Below are positions 8,267 to 15,729 of a DNA stretch of 37,578 nucleotides, piece after piece. Within the stretch, counting starts at the first letter, position 1. Each line of letters starts with the position of its first letter. The notes under the pieces were generated by a model that saw only the letters and a program-made list of their open reading frames with translations, was not told where the DNA came from and searched no databases. Source of the DNA: an uncultured Eubacteriales bacterium (GTDB lineage Bacteria; Bacillota; Clostridia; Oscillospirales; Oscillospiraceae); contig UQXG01000004.1 of the NCBI GenBank assembly GCA_900544945.1, positions 1 to 37,578 of the forward strand. The letters are read 5' to 3'. The position numbers were made by a program, and so were the translations under genes.

Positions 8267-8944
8267 ATGAGCGACAACAAACGTTCCCGCCGCGGCGGTC
8301 AGGGCTACTACATAGCCCTGATTCTGTGCGCCGCGGCAATCGGAATCACAGGCTATGTATACCACAGAAACACCAATCTCCCGGAACCCGTTTCCCAGAC
8401 GGAGACGGCGGCGGAGGTTCCCGCCCTGGGCACCCAGACGGAGGATGTGCCCGTCATCGCCACCCAGCCCCCGAAGGCGGCCACCGGCACAGCCCCGGCG
8501 GCCACCACGCCCCCGGTGGAGAAAAAGCCCATGCAGACCATGTCCCCGGTAGCCGGGGAGAGTATCTTCGGCTACTCCATGGAGGCGCTGAGCTACAACC
8601 AGACCACCCGGGACTGGCGGGTGCACAACGGGGTCGATCTGGCGGCGGAGCCGGGAACCCAGGTGGTAGCCGCCGCCGACGGGGCGGTGGCCACGGTTTA
8701 CGAGGATGACGCCATGGGTACCACGGTGGTCATCCGCCACCAGGACGGCTATACCACCCGATACGCTTCCCTTGCCAAGAATCCTCTGGTAAAGCCCGGG
8801 GACGCGGTGACCATGGGTCAGCCCATCGGCTACGCTTCCGACACCGCGTTGGTGGAGAGCACCCTGGGAAGCCACGTCCACTTCGGGGTCACCAAAAATG
8901 ATACCCCGGTAGACCCGGCGGAATTTCTGAGCATCGGCAAATAA
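8267..8944 (+). CDS. spoIIQ: SpoIIQ-like forespore M23 (LytM) peptidase-domain protein
   Basis: 225 residues. A basic N-terminus is followed by one membrane helix (about 14-32), an extracytoplasmic Pro/Thr/Ala-rich linker (35-88) and a LytM/M23 domain (about 92-222). The metal residues look complete: His120 and Asp124 in HNGVDL, and His203/His205 in GSHVHFGV. The segment before them (MSPVAGESIFGYSMEALSYN) resembles clostridial SpoIIQ. SpoIIQ sits in the forespore membrane and joins the mother-cell SpoIIIAH channel during engulfment. In Bacillus subtilis the domain lacks a zinc ligand, whereas here it appears intact, as in other clostridia. The sigma-F-like promoter supports the call. A general M23 cell-wall peptidase is the alternative. 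Confidence 0.78.
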   Translation: MSDNKRSRRGGQGYYIALILCAAAIGITGYVYHRNTNLPEPVSQTETAAEVPALGTQTEDVPVIATQPPKAATGTAPAATTPPVEKKPMQTMSPVAGESIFGYSMEALSYNQTTRDWRVHNGVDLAAEPGTQVVAAADGAVATVYEDDAMGTTVVIRHQDGYTTRYASLAKNPLVKPGDAVTMGQPIGYASDTALVESTLGSHVHFGVTKNDTPVDPAEFLSIGK

Positions 8945-8960
8945 GCAAAATCTCAGGTCA

Positions 8961-8990
8961 GGGGCGGTCAAAACCGCCCCTGTATCTTTC
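8961..8990 (+). terminator. Rho-independent terminator after spoIIQ-like gene
   Basis: Perfect 8-bp stem GGGGCGGT (8961-8968) and ACCGCCCC (8973-8980) with a 4-nt loop, followed by a modest T-rich run (tgtatctttc). It starts 16 nt after the stop codon. Confidence 0.8.
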
Positions 8991-9121
8991 CCTAAGGAAA
9001 GAGATTGCGCAGCGTCTTGTGCACCGCTACAAAAATCGCATCCAAAAATTGTGTGTTTTGCACAGGAAATCATGTGTCCTTGGCAGGAATCACCCGATTT
9101 TGCATTTTGACGAAAAAAGAA

Positions 9122-9150
9122 TTGCAATCGCCGCTCCTTTCGTGTATAAT
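9122..9150 (+). promoter_or_regulatory. Sigma-A promoter of the EF-G-2 gene
   Basis: TTGCAA (9122-9127), a 17-nt spacer and TATAAT (9145-9150). The start codon lies 77 nt downstream. The same -35, spacer length and -10 recur before typA at 33228-33256. Confidence 0.8.
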
Positions 9151-9226
9151 GTCTGTATTGCGGTGCCAGGCACCCAAGCAAAGTCGTACGGAAGCACTGT
9201 CTTCCCGAAAGGAGTATTTGACCACT

Positions 9227-11287
9227 ATGTATACTGTTAACTCGATTCGTAACATCTGTCTGCTGGGCCACAGCGGCAGCGGAAAAACTGCCCTGGCGGA
9301 AAGCTTACTGTACATGACCGGTGCCATCGACCGGATCGGCAAGAATGCCGACGGCAACACCGTTTGCGACTATGATCCGGAGGAAATCAAGCGCCACATT
9401 TCCATCTCCACCTCCGTGGTGCCTCTGGAATATAAGAACATCCGCATTAACCTGCTGGACACCCCCGGTGCCTTTGACTTCTCCGGCGCGGTGATGGAGG
9501 CTCTCCGGGCCGCCGATGCCGCGATTCTGGTCTGCTCTGCCAAGGACGGTATCACCGTTGGCTTCGAGAAGGCCTGGAAGTACTGCGAAGAGCGCAATAT
9601 GCCCCGGTTTGTCTACATCTCCAAGGTAGACGAGGATCATTCCGATTACAACGCCACCTTTGAGGCTCTGCGTTCCAAGTACGGCAACAAGATCGCCCCC
9701 GTGGTGGTTCCCATCTGGGACGGCTCCCACCGGGTCACCGGCATCATCGATGTGCTCAACAAGCGGGCCTACGAGATGCAGAAGCTGAAGCGGGTGGAAA
9801 TTGAGGTTCCCGAGGACAAACTGCCCGTTATTGAGGAATTCAATGACGCGCTGAAGGAAGCCGTTGCCGAAACCGACGAGGCACTGATGGATCGCTTCTT
9901 CGAGGGCGATGAGTTCACCTACCGGGAAATGCTGGACGGCCTGCACAAGGGTGTGAAGGAGCTGAGCCTGTTCCCCGTGCTCTGCGGCTCCGGTGTCACC
10001 TGCCTGGGCAGCCTGATGCTCATGGATCACATCATCGACCTGCTGCCCAACCCTGCCGAGGGCAACTATCACAAGGCCACCAATGCCGACGGCGAGACCG
10101 AGGAATTCGTAGTCTCCCCCGGCGGCGTGCCCTCCGCTTTCGTCTGGAAAACTGTCTCCGACCAGTACGGCAAGTACTCCTACATCAAGGTTCTGTCCGG
10201 TGAAATCACTCCGGATACCGTTCTCGTCAACGCCCGCACCGGCGATACCGAGAAGCTGGGTCGTCTTTACACCATGTGCGGCAAGAAGGCCACCGAGGTC
10301 AAGGTTCTGGGCTGCGGCGACATCGGCGCCATCGGCAAGATGGACAAGGTCAAGACCGGCGACACCCTGTGCGACCCCAGAAAGATCGTCTCCCTGAAGC
10401 AGATTCCCTATGCCCCCGCCTGCTATTCCATGGCCATTGCTCCCAAGACCAAGGGGCAGGAGGACAAGGTAGGCGCCGGCCTGAACCGGCTGAACGAGGA
10501 GGATCCCTCCTTCCATCTGGTGAACAATGCCGAAACCAAGCAGCTGGTGCTGTCCGGTCTGGGCGATCAGCAGCTGGATGTGCTGGTTTCCAAGCTGAAG
10601 AGCCGCTTTGGTGTGGATGCTGTTCTGATGCCCGCCAAGGTTGCCTACCGGGAAAAGATCAAGAAAACCGTCCAGGCTCATGGCCGTCACAAGAAACAGA
10701 CCGGCGGCTCCGGTCAGTTCGGCGATGTGTGGATTCGCTTTGAGCCTCAGGACGAGCAGGACGGTCTGATCTTCGCCGAAGAGGTCTTCGGCGGCAGCGT
10801 GCCCCGGAACTTCTATCCCGCCGTGGAAAAGGGATTGCAGGAAGCGGTTCAGAAGGGCCCCCTGGCGGGCTATCCCCTGGTCGGCCTGAAGGCCGTGCTG
10901 TACGACGGCTCCTACCATCCTGTGGACTCCAACGAAATGGCCTTCAAGATGGCCGCCATTCTGGCCTACAAGGAAGCCATGCCCAATGCCAACCCCACCA
11001 TTCTGGAGCCCATCGGCGCACTGGCCGTCACCGTGCCCGAAGCCTATGTAGGCGATGTGATGGGTGACCTGAGCAAGCGCCGTGGCCGTCCCATGGGCAT
11101 GACCCCCGATCATGACGGCAACACCGTCATTGAGGCCGAGGTTCCCATGGCGGAGATGGGCAGCTACACCATCGACCTGCGGGCTATGACCCAGGCTCGG
11201 GGCAGCTTCACCCTGGACTTCGTCCGCTACGAGGAAGTGCCCAAGGCCAACCAGGCCAAGATCATCGCCGACGCCAAGGAAGAGTAA
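9227..11287 (+). CDS. EF-G-2 type elongation factor G paralogue
   Basis: 686 residues with the full EF-G layout: G domain (about 1-270), domain II, III, IV with GRHKKQTGGSGQFGDVWI, and V with MGDLSKRRGRPMGM. It differs from canonical EF-G. The P-loop is GHSGSGKT (14-21) rather than GHIDAGKT. The G3 motif is DTPGAFDF, so the usual PGH catalytic histidine is Ala82. G4 is SKVD (132-135) rather than NKxD. These features match the EF-G-2 group (Thermus EF-G-2 is a known member), whose role is unclear. It is not the housekeeping fusA: no rpsL, rpsG or tuf lie nearby. I chose the ATG at 9227, with AAAGGAG 12 nt upstream; an in-frame TTG lies 9 nt earlier. Confidence 0.88.
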   Translation: MYTVNSIRNICLLGHSGSGKTALAESLLYMTGAIDRIGKNADGNTVCDYDPEEIKRHISISTSVVPLEYKNIRINLLDTPGAFDFSGAVMEALRAADAAILVCSAKDGITVGFEKAWKYCEERNMPRFVYISKVDEDHSDYNATFEALRSKYGNKIAPVVVPIWDGSHRVTGIIDVLNKRAYEMQKLKRVEIEVPEDKLPVIEEFNDALKEAVAETDEALMDRFFEGDEFTYREMLDGLHKGVKELSLFPVLCGSGVTCLGSLMLMDHIIDLLPNPAEGNYHKATNADGETEEFVVSPGGVPSAFVWKTVSDQYGKYSYIKVLSGEITPDTVLVNARTGDTEKLGRLYTMCGKKATEVKVLGCGDIGAIGKMDKVKTGDTLCDPRKIVSLKQIPYAPACYSMAIAPKTKGQEDKVGAGLNRLNEEDPSFHLVNNAETKQLVLSGLGDQQLDVLVSKLKSRFGVDAVLMPAKVAYREKIKKTVQAHGRHKKQTGGSGQFGDVWIRFEPQDEQDGLIFAEEVFGGSVPRNFYPAVEKGLQEAVQKGPLAGYPLVGLKAVLYDGSYHPVDSNEMAFKMAAILAYKEAMPNANPTILEPIGALAVTVPEAYVGDVMGDLSKRRGRPMGMTPDHDGNTVIEAEVPMAEMGSYTIDLRAMTQARGSFTLDFVRYEEVPKANQAKIIADAKEE

Positions 11288-11301
11288 CACGCATATTCAT
11301 T

Positions 11302-11334
11302 CAGCCGCAGGGACACCCCTGCGGCTGTTTGTTT
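11302..11334 (+). terminator. Rho-independent terminator after EF-G-2 gene
   Basis: Perfect 11-bp stem CAGCCGCAGGG (11302-11312) and CCCTGCGGCTG (11317-11327), 4-nt loop, then TTTGTTTG. It starts 14 nt after the stop codon. Confidence 0.92.
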
Positions 11335-11383
11335 GGGGAATATCGAATCGTGAATAATTTTGACGGACTACTGTACAGCGCAT

Positions 11384-11568
11384 GTCATTGCGAACCAGTG
11401 GTGCTCCGCGCAGCGAATCTAAAATAACAATGACTGCCGGTGGCAGTCATACCTTAATGTAGCGCACACTGGTGTGGCCCTTTCCAAGGATTCCCTCCGG
11501 TCACAATCCCCATTTCTCCCGAGAGCCCCCAAAAAACTCGTAGGGGTCGATGCCCACATCGACCCAAA
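11384..11568. repeat. Palindromic composite repeat, copy B
   Basis: Begins GTCATTGCGAACCAGTGG (11384), continues with GTGCTCCGCGCAGCGAATC, then a 9-bp hairpin ATGACTGCC-ggt-GGCAGTCAT (11430-11450), TAATGTAGCGCACACTGGTGTGGCC, and the block ccaaggattccctccggtca shared with copies A, E and F. It ends in a second motif, CGTAGGGG plus a GTCGATG/CATCGAC hairpin, near 11539-11565 that recurs near 30007. No ORF or transposase. Confidence 0.8.
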
Positions 11569-11586
11569 CCCACCGCAAGTAAAGAA

Positions 11587-11618
11587 ATTCCCCGGAATGC
11601 TCTCGCATTCCGGGGAAT
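11587..11618 (-). terminator. Terminator of ilvE, possibly bidirectional
   Basis: Perfect 14-bp stem ATTCCCCGGAATGC (11587-11600) and GCATTCCGGGGAAT (11605-11618) around TCTC. On the minus strand the stem is followed by TTCTTT (from AAAGAA at 11581-11586). It lies 30 nt beyond the ilvE stop. Confidence 0.8.
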
Positions 11619-11647
11619 CTTCCTACATTTCTTTCTCGCAGGCCCAA

Positions 11648-12658
11648 TCAGTCGATCACCTGAATCCAGCCCTTGGGTGCCTCAATGCGGCCCATCTGGA
11701 TGCCGGTCAGGGTGTCGTACAGCTTCTGAATGGTGGGGCCCATGCCGACGTAGTGAATCTCCTTGCCGTGATCCACAATGGTACCCAGGGGAGAGATGAC
11801 GGCGGCAGTGCCGCACAGGCCGGCCTCGGTGAAGTCGCCCAGCTCGGTCAGTGCCACGGGGCGCTCCTCCACCTCCATGCCCAGGTACTCCTTGGCCACA
11901 TACACCAGAGAGCGGCGGGTGATGGAGGGCAGAATGGAATCGGACTTGGGGGTGACCAGGGTGTTGCCCTTGACGAAAATCACGTTGGCGCCGCCGGTCT
12001 CCTCAATGTGGGTGCGGGTGGCAGCGTCCACATAGATGTTCTCGTCGAAGCCCTTCTCGTGGGCATCCACAATGTTATACAGGCTCATGGCGTAGTTCAG
12101 ACCGGCCTTCACATCGCCGGTGCCCCGGGGAGCCGCCCGGTCAAGATCGGAGATCCGGACGGTCAGGGGACGGACGCCGCCCTTGAAGTAGGGGCCTACA
12201 GGGGTGCCGAAAACCCGGAACTGATACTCGCTGGCAGGCTTGACGCCGATGACGGCATCGATGCCGAACATATAGGGGCGGATGTACAGGGTTGCGCCGG
12301 AGCCGTAGGGGGGTACCCAGGCCTCGTTGGCACGGATGGTCTGAACAACGGCATCCACGAACTTGTCCTCGGGATAGACGGGCATCTTCAGGCGCTCGCA
12401 GGACTTTGCCATCCGGGCGGCGTTCAGGTCGGGACGGAAGCAGACGATCCGGCCGTCCTCGGCAGTGTAGGCCTTCATGCCCTCGAAGCAGGTCTGGGCA
12501 TACTGCAAAACACCGGCGCATTCGCTCATGGTGATCATGTTGTCGTCCGTCAGGCAGCCTGCGTCCCAGGCGCCGTCCTTGTAATTGGCGACGAAGCGCT
12601 TGTCGGTCTTGACGTAGCCAAAGCCCAGGCTGCTCCAGTCAATGTTCTTCTTTTCCAT
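11648..12658 (-). CDS. ilvE: Branched-chain amino acid aminotransferase
   Basis: 336-residue fold-type IV PLP enzyme that makes the last step of isoleucine, valine and leucine synthesis, and the first of their breakdown. The PLP lysine is Lys184 in TGDVKAGLNYAMSLYN. Other marks are CFEGMKAYTAEDGRIVCFRP, LYIRPYMFG, YVDAATRTHIEETGGANVIFV and FTEAGLCGTAAVISP. The frame is open far upstream; I start at the ATG at 12658, which has AGGAGGG 8 nt upstream and the family's normal N-terminus. It is a single-gene unit with its own promoter and terminator, 8 kb away from the other ilv/leu genes. Confidence 0.96.
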   Translation of the reverse strand: MEKKNIDWSSLGFGYVKTDKRFVANYKDGAWDAGCLTDDNMITMSECAGVLQYAQTCFEGMKAYTAEDGRIVCFRPDLNAARMAKSCERLKMPVYPEDKFVDAVVQTIRANEAWVPPYGSGATLYIRPYMFGIDAVIGVKPASEYQFRVFGTPVGPYFKGGVRPLTVRISDLDRAAPRGTGDVKAGLNYAMSLYNIVDAHEKGFDENIYVDAATRTHIEETGGANVIFVKGNTLVTPKSDSILPSITRRSLVYVAKEYLGMEVEERPVALTELGDFTEAGLCGTAAVISPLGTIVDHGKEIHYVGMGPTIQKLYDTLTGIQMGRIEAPKGWIQVID

Positions 12659-12692
12659 AGGGAACACCCTCCTGATTTTGATTGATTTATTC

Positions 12693-12721
12693 ATTTTACC
12701 ACCGGATTTCCCACAGGTCAA
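12693..12721 (-). promoter_or_regulatory. Sigma-A promoter of ilvE
   Basis: On the minus strand, TTGACC (12721-12716), a 17-nt spacer and TAAAAT (12698-12693), with the ATG 35 nt past the -10. No T-box or leader structure fits in the short 5' region. Confidence 0.8.
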
Positions 12722-12790
12722 TAGGCATGTGCGTTTTTTGTGCTTTTCCCGCGGACACCTGCCCACAGACCAGAGTCCAGTGCCAATACG

Positions 12791-12818
12791 CAAAAAGGGG
12801 CAGGTCTTCCGACCTGCC
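12791..12818 (-). terminator. Terminator closing the phage-type module
   Basis: On the minus strand, GGCAGGTC-ggaa-GACCTGCC (8-bp stem between 12818 and 12799) is followed by CCCTTTTTG. It lies 18 nt past the stop of the last phage-type gene and before the ilvE promoter, so the module is insulated from ilvE. Confidence 0.88.
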
Positions 12819-12835
12819 TCTTCCCGCAGCATTTT

Positions 12836-13198
12836 CTATTTCGGCACAATGCCGTTGGTCAACGCCTGGGTGAAGGTGAATTTATAATCCACCACATTTT
12901 CCTTCGGCTCCTGGGTCAGCTCCAGTCCCGTAAAATAGCAGTACCGGATTCCCCACAGCGGATGCTCCAGATTCCCCGGAGTTTCGTCCTCCAGCAGCTC
13001 CTGAAGTCTCTGATACTGGGCGTAGGCATCGGAGCCATAGAAGGTGCCCTCGCCGGTAATGGTTCGTTTCAGCTCTCCGATGCCGTCGAAATAGCTGACG
13101 CCGCTTTCGGTGTGATACTGGGGCTCCCGACTGGCCTTCTCCACATAGGTGTGTGGATTCCGGGGCCAGACGTAGTCCTTATAGCTCAGAAAGTCCAT
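12836..13198 (-). CDS. Phage tail/baseplate-type protein, DNA-circulation N-domain-like
   Basis: 120 residues, last gene of the phage-type module. The stretch from about residue 40 to 115 (ITGEGTFYGSDAYAQYQ, ETPGNLEHPLWG, then a strand-rich end VVDYKFTFTQAL) has the shape of the N-terminal domain of phage DNA-circulation/baseplate proteins, which also carry a GxF-xGxD, PGxLxHPxxG pattern. I recognise this by pattern only. In full phages that domain sits on a longer protein, so this could be a stand-alone version or a relic. A good ribosome site, AAAGGAG, lies 8 nt before the ATG. It overlaps the preceding gene by 20 bp. Confidence 0.55.
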   Translation of the reverse strand: MDFLSYKDYVWPRNPHTYVEKASREPQYHTESGVSYFDGIGELKRTITGEGTFYGSDAYAQYQRLQELLEDETPGNLEHPLWGIRYCYFTGLELTQEPKENVVDYKFTFTQALTNGIVPK

Positions 13199-13901
13199 CT
13201 TTCAGCTCCTTTCTGCCCAAAGCGATGCCCTTGTGCACCCGCCGGAGGCCGGATTTCGTATACTCCCGGAAAGTGCTCTGGAAGCAGCAGTCCGTGAACT
13301 CCTCGCTGAGCTTGTCGGTGTAGAGCTTCAGCGAAAAACTGTCCGGCGGCTCCCGGGTAATGCCGGAGCCCGCGGGAATCTCCTCCTCCACCTCGATGTT
13401 CCAGTACCGGCTGCCCTCGCTGAGGCCCGTGGGCACCGGCTCCCCCATGACGAACTCCGGCCGCCGACCGGTCTGCTCCTCGATTTTGATGTTTGTCACG
13501 AACTGGTAGTACAGCCCATCCATGTAGCAGTAAAACCCGGGCCAGATCACACAGCTGTCATCTTCGGTTGTACCGACGAAGGTGGCCTGCACCTCCACCA
13601 CATACACCTGGGACACCCCGTCATAGGTGCACCCGTTCTGAACGCACACCGCACCCTCCCACCGGAGAATTTCCGTGGCCCGCAGAGCCTCCACCTCGCA
13701 GGCGGTGCCGCCGACAGAGGCCGGGCTGATGACGCTGACCCCCATGGTCACCGTCAGATTGGCTCTGTCCACCTTCTCGATGTGCACCGTGGCCACCGTG
13801 TCCTGAATCTGGGGAAACTGCTGCCCCGGGAAAGCCACATCCGCCCGGAAGCCGGCCTGACGCAGCCGCCGGAGCACTAGCTCAAGGATCGAATACCCCA
13901 T
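13179..13901 (-). CDS. Phage-type protein of the tail-completion/tail-tube position
   Basis: 240 residues, not firmly recognised. The first half (helical start SILELVLRRLRQAGF, then alternating strands) resembles tail-completion or head-tail joining proteins. The second half (WNIEVEEEIPAGSGI, DSFSLKLYTDKLSEEF, GLRRVHKGIALG) may be a second, fused module. The long frame begins at 13937, but the ATG at 13901 has GGGAG 10 nt upstream and gives only a 25-bp overlap with the previous gene, so I use 13901. Position just after the connector genes supports a head-tail interface role (inference). Confidence 0.5.
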   Translation of the reverse strand: MGYSILELVLRRLRQAGFRADVAFPGQQFPQIQDTVATVHIEKVDRANLTVTMGVSVISPASVGGTACEVEALRATEILRWEGAVCVQNGCTYDGVSQVYVVEVQATFVGTTEDDSCVIWPGFYCYMDGLYYQFVTNIKIEEQTGRRPEFVMGEPVPTGLSEGSRYWNIEVEEEIPAGSGITREPPDSFSLKLYTDKLSEEFTDCCFQSTFREYTKSGLRRVHKGIALGRKELKDGLSEL

Positions 13902-14227
13902 GTGTCGTTCACTCCCTTCTCTACGCACAGCCCCCACTGATACAGAGGCTGATTCTGATAGTAGTAGGGTTCCACCCGGCGGAAAACGTAGCTTTTGCTG
14001 CCCAGAGCCAGGGTATCTCCCTCATGAATCTGCGCACCCACAGGCCCCAGAAACAGATACTGTCCCCGGGAAACCGCCCCCATGGGAGAGGCCACAGATT
14101 CCATGCTCTGCCAGCTTTTGGTGTTCACCGCCTGGAAAAAGCCCCGGACCTTCGCCTGACCCCAGATGCCGGTGACGGTCATGTCCGTGCCGTACCGGCT
14201 CATCAGCCCTTCCAGCTCAGCGCGCAT
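13877..14227 (-). CDS. Phage head-closure/stopper-type protein
   Basis: 116 residues. It starts with a short helix and RYGTDMTVTG, then strands with YLFLGPVGAQIHEGDTLALGSKSYVFRRVEPYYYQNQPLYQWG. The GDTLALGSKSYVFRRV stretch resembles small beta-barrel head-closure proteins that plug the connector. It lies 3 nt after the connector gene and overlaps the next gene, as is normal in phage head operons. The name rests on gene order and fold impression, not on a diagnostic motif. Confidence 0.5.
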   Translation of the reverse strand: MRAELEGLMSRYGTDMTVTGIWGQAKVRGFFQAVNTKSWQSMESVASPMGAVSRGQYLFLGPVGAQIHEGDTLALGSKSYVFRRVEPYYYQNQPLYQWGLCVEKGVNDTWGIRSLS

Positions 14228-14230
14228 TCC

Positions 14231-14584
14231 TCACACCCCCCGGAAGTCGAAGCGGCTCAGGCAGTAAGGACGCATCAGCTGCATAGCCTGCTCCCGGAGG
14301 ATTTCCGGCCGCAGCTCTCCGCCGTCAGCGGATTTCAGCGTCATGTCCCCCGCCTTGAATTCCCGCAAAGGCCCCGTCTGCCTGCCCCGCTGCCACTGAC
14401 TCAGGGCATACAGGCTGGCGGCAGTGACGAAATCCTCCCGGCAGCTTTCCGGGGTGAAGCCCTCCCGGAGCTGGGCGGCCAGAGAACTGACCGCCGCCCG
14501 ACACAGAAGATTCAGAAGCTCGCTGTCCTGACTGTCCCCGGCCAGCTGCTGGGCCTGGGCAATCACCTGATCCGTCACCGTCAT
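14231..14584 (-). CDS. Phage head-tail connector (gp6-like) protein
   Basis: 117 residues, mostly helical. VTDQVIAQAQQLAGDSQDSELLNLLCRAAVSSLAAQL resembles the short helical connector proteins of HK97/SPP1-type phages that attach under the portal. The C-terminal part, EILREQAMQLMRPYCLSRFDF, is again helical. Its ATG overlaps the capsid gene stop by 4 bp (ATGA), so the two are translationally coupled. Family call is from size, helix pattern and position next to the capsid gene. Confidence 0.6.
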   Translation of the reverse strand: MTVTDQVIAQAQQLAGDSQDSELLNLLCRAAVSSLAAQLREGFTPESCREDFVTAASLYALSQWQRGRQTGPLREFKAGDMTLKSADGGELRPEILREQAMQLMRPYCLSRFDFRGV

Positions 14585-15606
14585 ACGTTCAGGACGCAGC
14601 TTGCGCCGTCGCAGATCTTGCCGAAGCCGGAGATGGAGGTGATGGCCGCCCGCTCCAGCTGCCGGTCGATGAGCTTGTCGTATTCCACCAGCACATCTCC
14701 GGCTCGCACCAGCTCCAGGGCGTACCGGTTATCCAGGCCGATGATCACGCCGTCCGCCACGGCAGAGGTTCTGTGCAGCTGAGCGCCCAGGGGAGAGGTC
14801 AGCTTGCCGGTACCCTGGAAGTTCAGACCGGTCAGCGGATTCTGAAGCTCAGGCACCTTCAGCAGCTTCATCATGGTACCGGTGGAGCAGAGGATGGTGT
14901 TCATGGTGTAGGGATCAAACTGACCCCAGAACTCCACCAGCTGGTCATAGCCCAGCTTCCCCTTGGTGCCGGAAAGAGGTGCGGTGCCGATGGTGTACTG
15001 AACGGCAGCATTTTCGTTGCCGTCGCCGGAGATCAGCACCCCCACCGCATCTGCCAGCTGCTGCTTCTGGATGTGGGCGCCGATCTGCCGGAGCATTACG
15101 CTGAACAGATCCAGCTTCTGGAACCGCAGTGCCTCATAGGAGGCCACCAGCATTCTGCCCCGCTTGGTCAGGCTCACCAGATGCTCCTTGGTTTTCACCT
15201 GGGTCTCAGGAATGGCCGCGCCCTCGGCCACGTCCTTCAGCTCCTTATCCGCGTCCGTGGGATTGGAGTAGATGGAGCGGTAGTCCATGGCATCGATGAC
15301 GGTGGTGGTTGCGGTGATGGCAGGCAGGATGTCATTTTCCTCCATGCCCTGCCGGACGGTGCGGGCGATGTACTCCGGGAACAGCACCGCGGAATCCATG
15401 GTGGAGAAGAACTTCTCCACCGGGGAAGAGCCCGCCCCCTTTGCCCGGATGCCGAACCGCTTCAGCTGCCGCTGAAAGGCATCGGTGCCCTCCAGAGCGG
15501 TACCCCGGTAGTTTTCGCTGGGGTCGAGAGACTCCAGCACTTGGGTAAAGCTCATCCCCGCCTGCCGATACATACCCTTTTCCAGCTTCAGATTGTCGTA
15601 ACCCAT
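14581..15606 (-). CDS. Phage-type major capsid protein (HK97-fold candidate)
   Basis: 341 residues. Features fit a capsid subunit: FFSTMDSAVLFPEYIARTVRQGM near the N-terminus, EGAAIPETQVKTKEHLVSLTKRGRMLVASYEALRFQ (spine-helix and P-domain-like region), LADAVGVLISGD, and a C-terminal VRAGDVLVEYDKLIDRQLERAAITSISGFGKI typical of the A-domain end. The reading frame is open to 15696, but the ATG at 15606 has AGGAGG 7 nt upstream and the upstream codons come from a host repeat, so I use 15606. It lies downstream of the protease gene, as expected for an HK97-type head module. Confidence 0.8.
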   Translation of the reverse strand: MGYDNLKLEKGMYRQAGMSFTQVLESLDPSENYRGTALEGTDAFQRQLKRFGIRAKGAGSSPVEKFFSTMDSAVLFPEYIARTVRQGMEENDILPAITATTTVIDAMDYRSIYSNPTDADKELKDVAEGAAIPETQVKTKEHLVSLTKRGRMLVASYEALRFQKLDLFSVMLRQIGAHIQKQQLADAVGVLISGDGNENAAVQYTIGTAPLSGTKGKLGYDQLVEFWGQFDPYTMNTILCSTGTMMKLLKVPELQNPLTGLNFQGTGKLTSPLGAQLHRTSAVADGVIIGLDNRYALELVRAGDVLVEYDKLIDRQLERAAITSISGFGKICDGASCVLNV

Positions 15607-15662
15607 ATCATTTCCTCCTAAAATAAAATTGTTAAATTGATAAATCTTCCAAAAGAACGCCC

Positions 15663-15719
15663 CAAGCCTTCCCCCGCGGGGAAGGTGGCACGGCAAAGCC
15701 GTGACGGATGAGGGAAGCT
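15663..15719. repeat. Host-type palindromic repeat inside the phage module
   Basis: Contains two hairpins, CCTTCCCC-cgc-GGGGAAGG (15667-15685) and CACGGC-aaa-GCCGTG (15689-15703), then GACGGATGAGGG. The first hairpin and the tail match the inner block of copy A (246-301), and a degenerate form starts at 19859. It fills the 123-nt gap between the protease and capsid genes without breaking either. Confidence 0.85.
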
Positions 15720-15729
15720 CCAGGCCCCG

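Noticed and set aside
9305..11290. 661-codon open frame on the minus strand
   Set aside because: It is the antisense shadow of the EF-G-2 gene. High GC content and codon bias leave the opposite strand free of stops. The translation is low-complexity (Gly, His, Val, Leu) and resembles no family.
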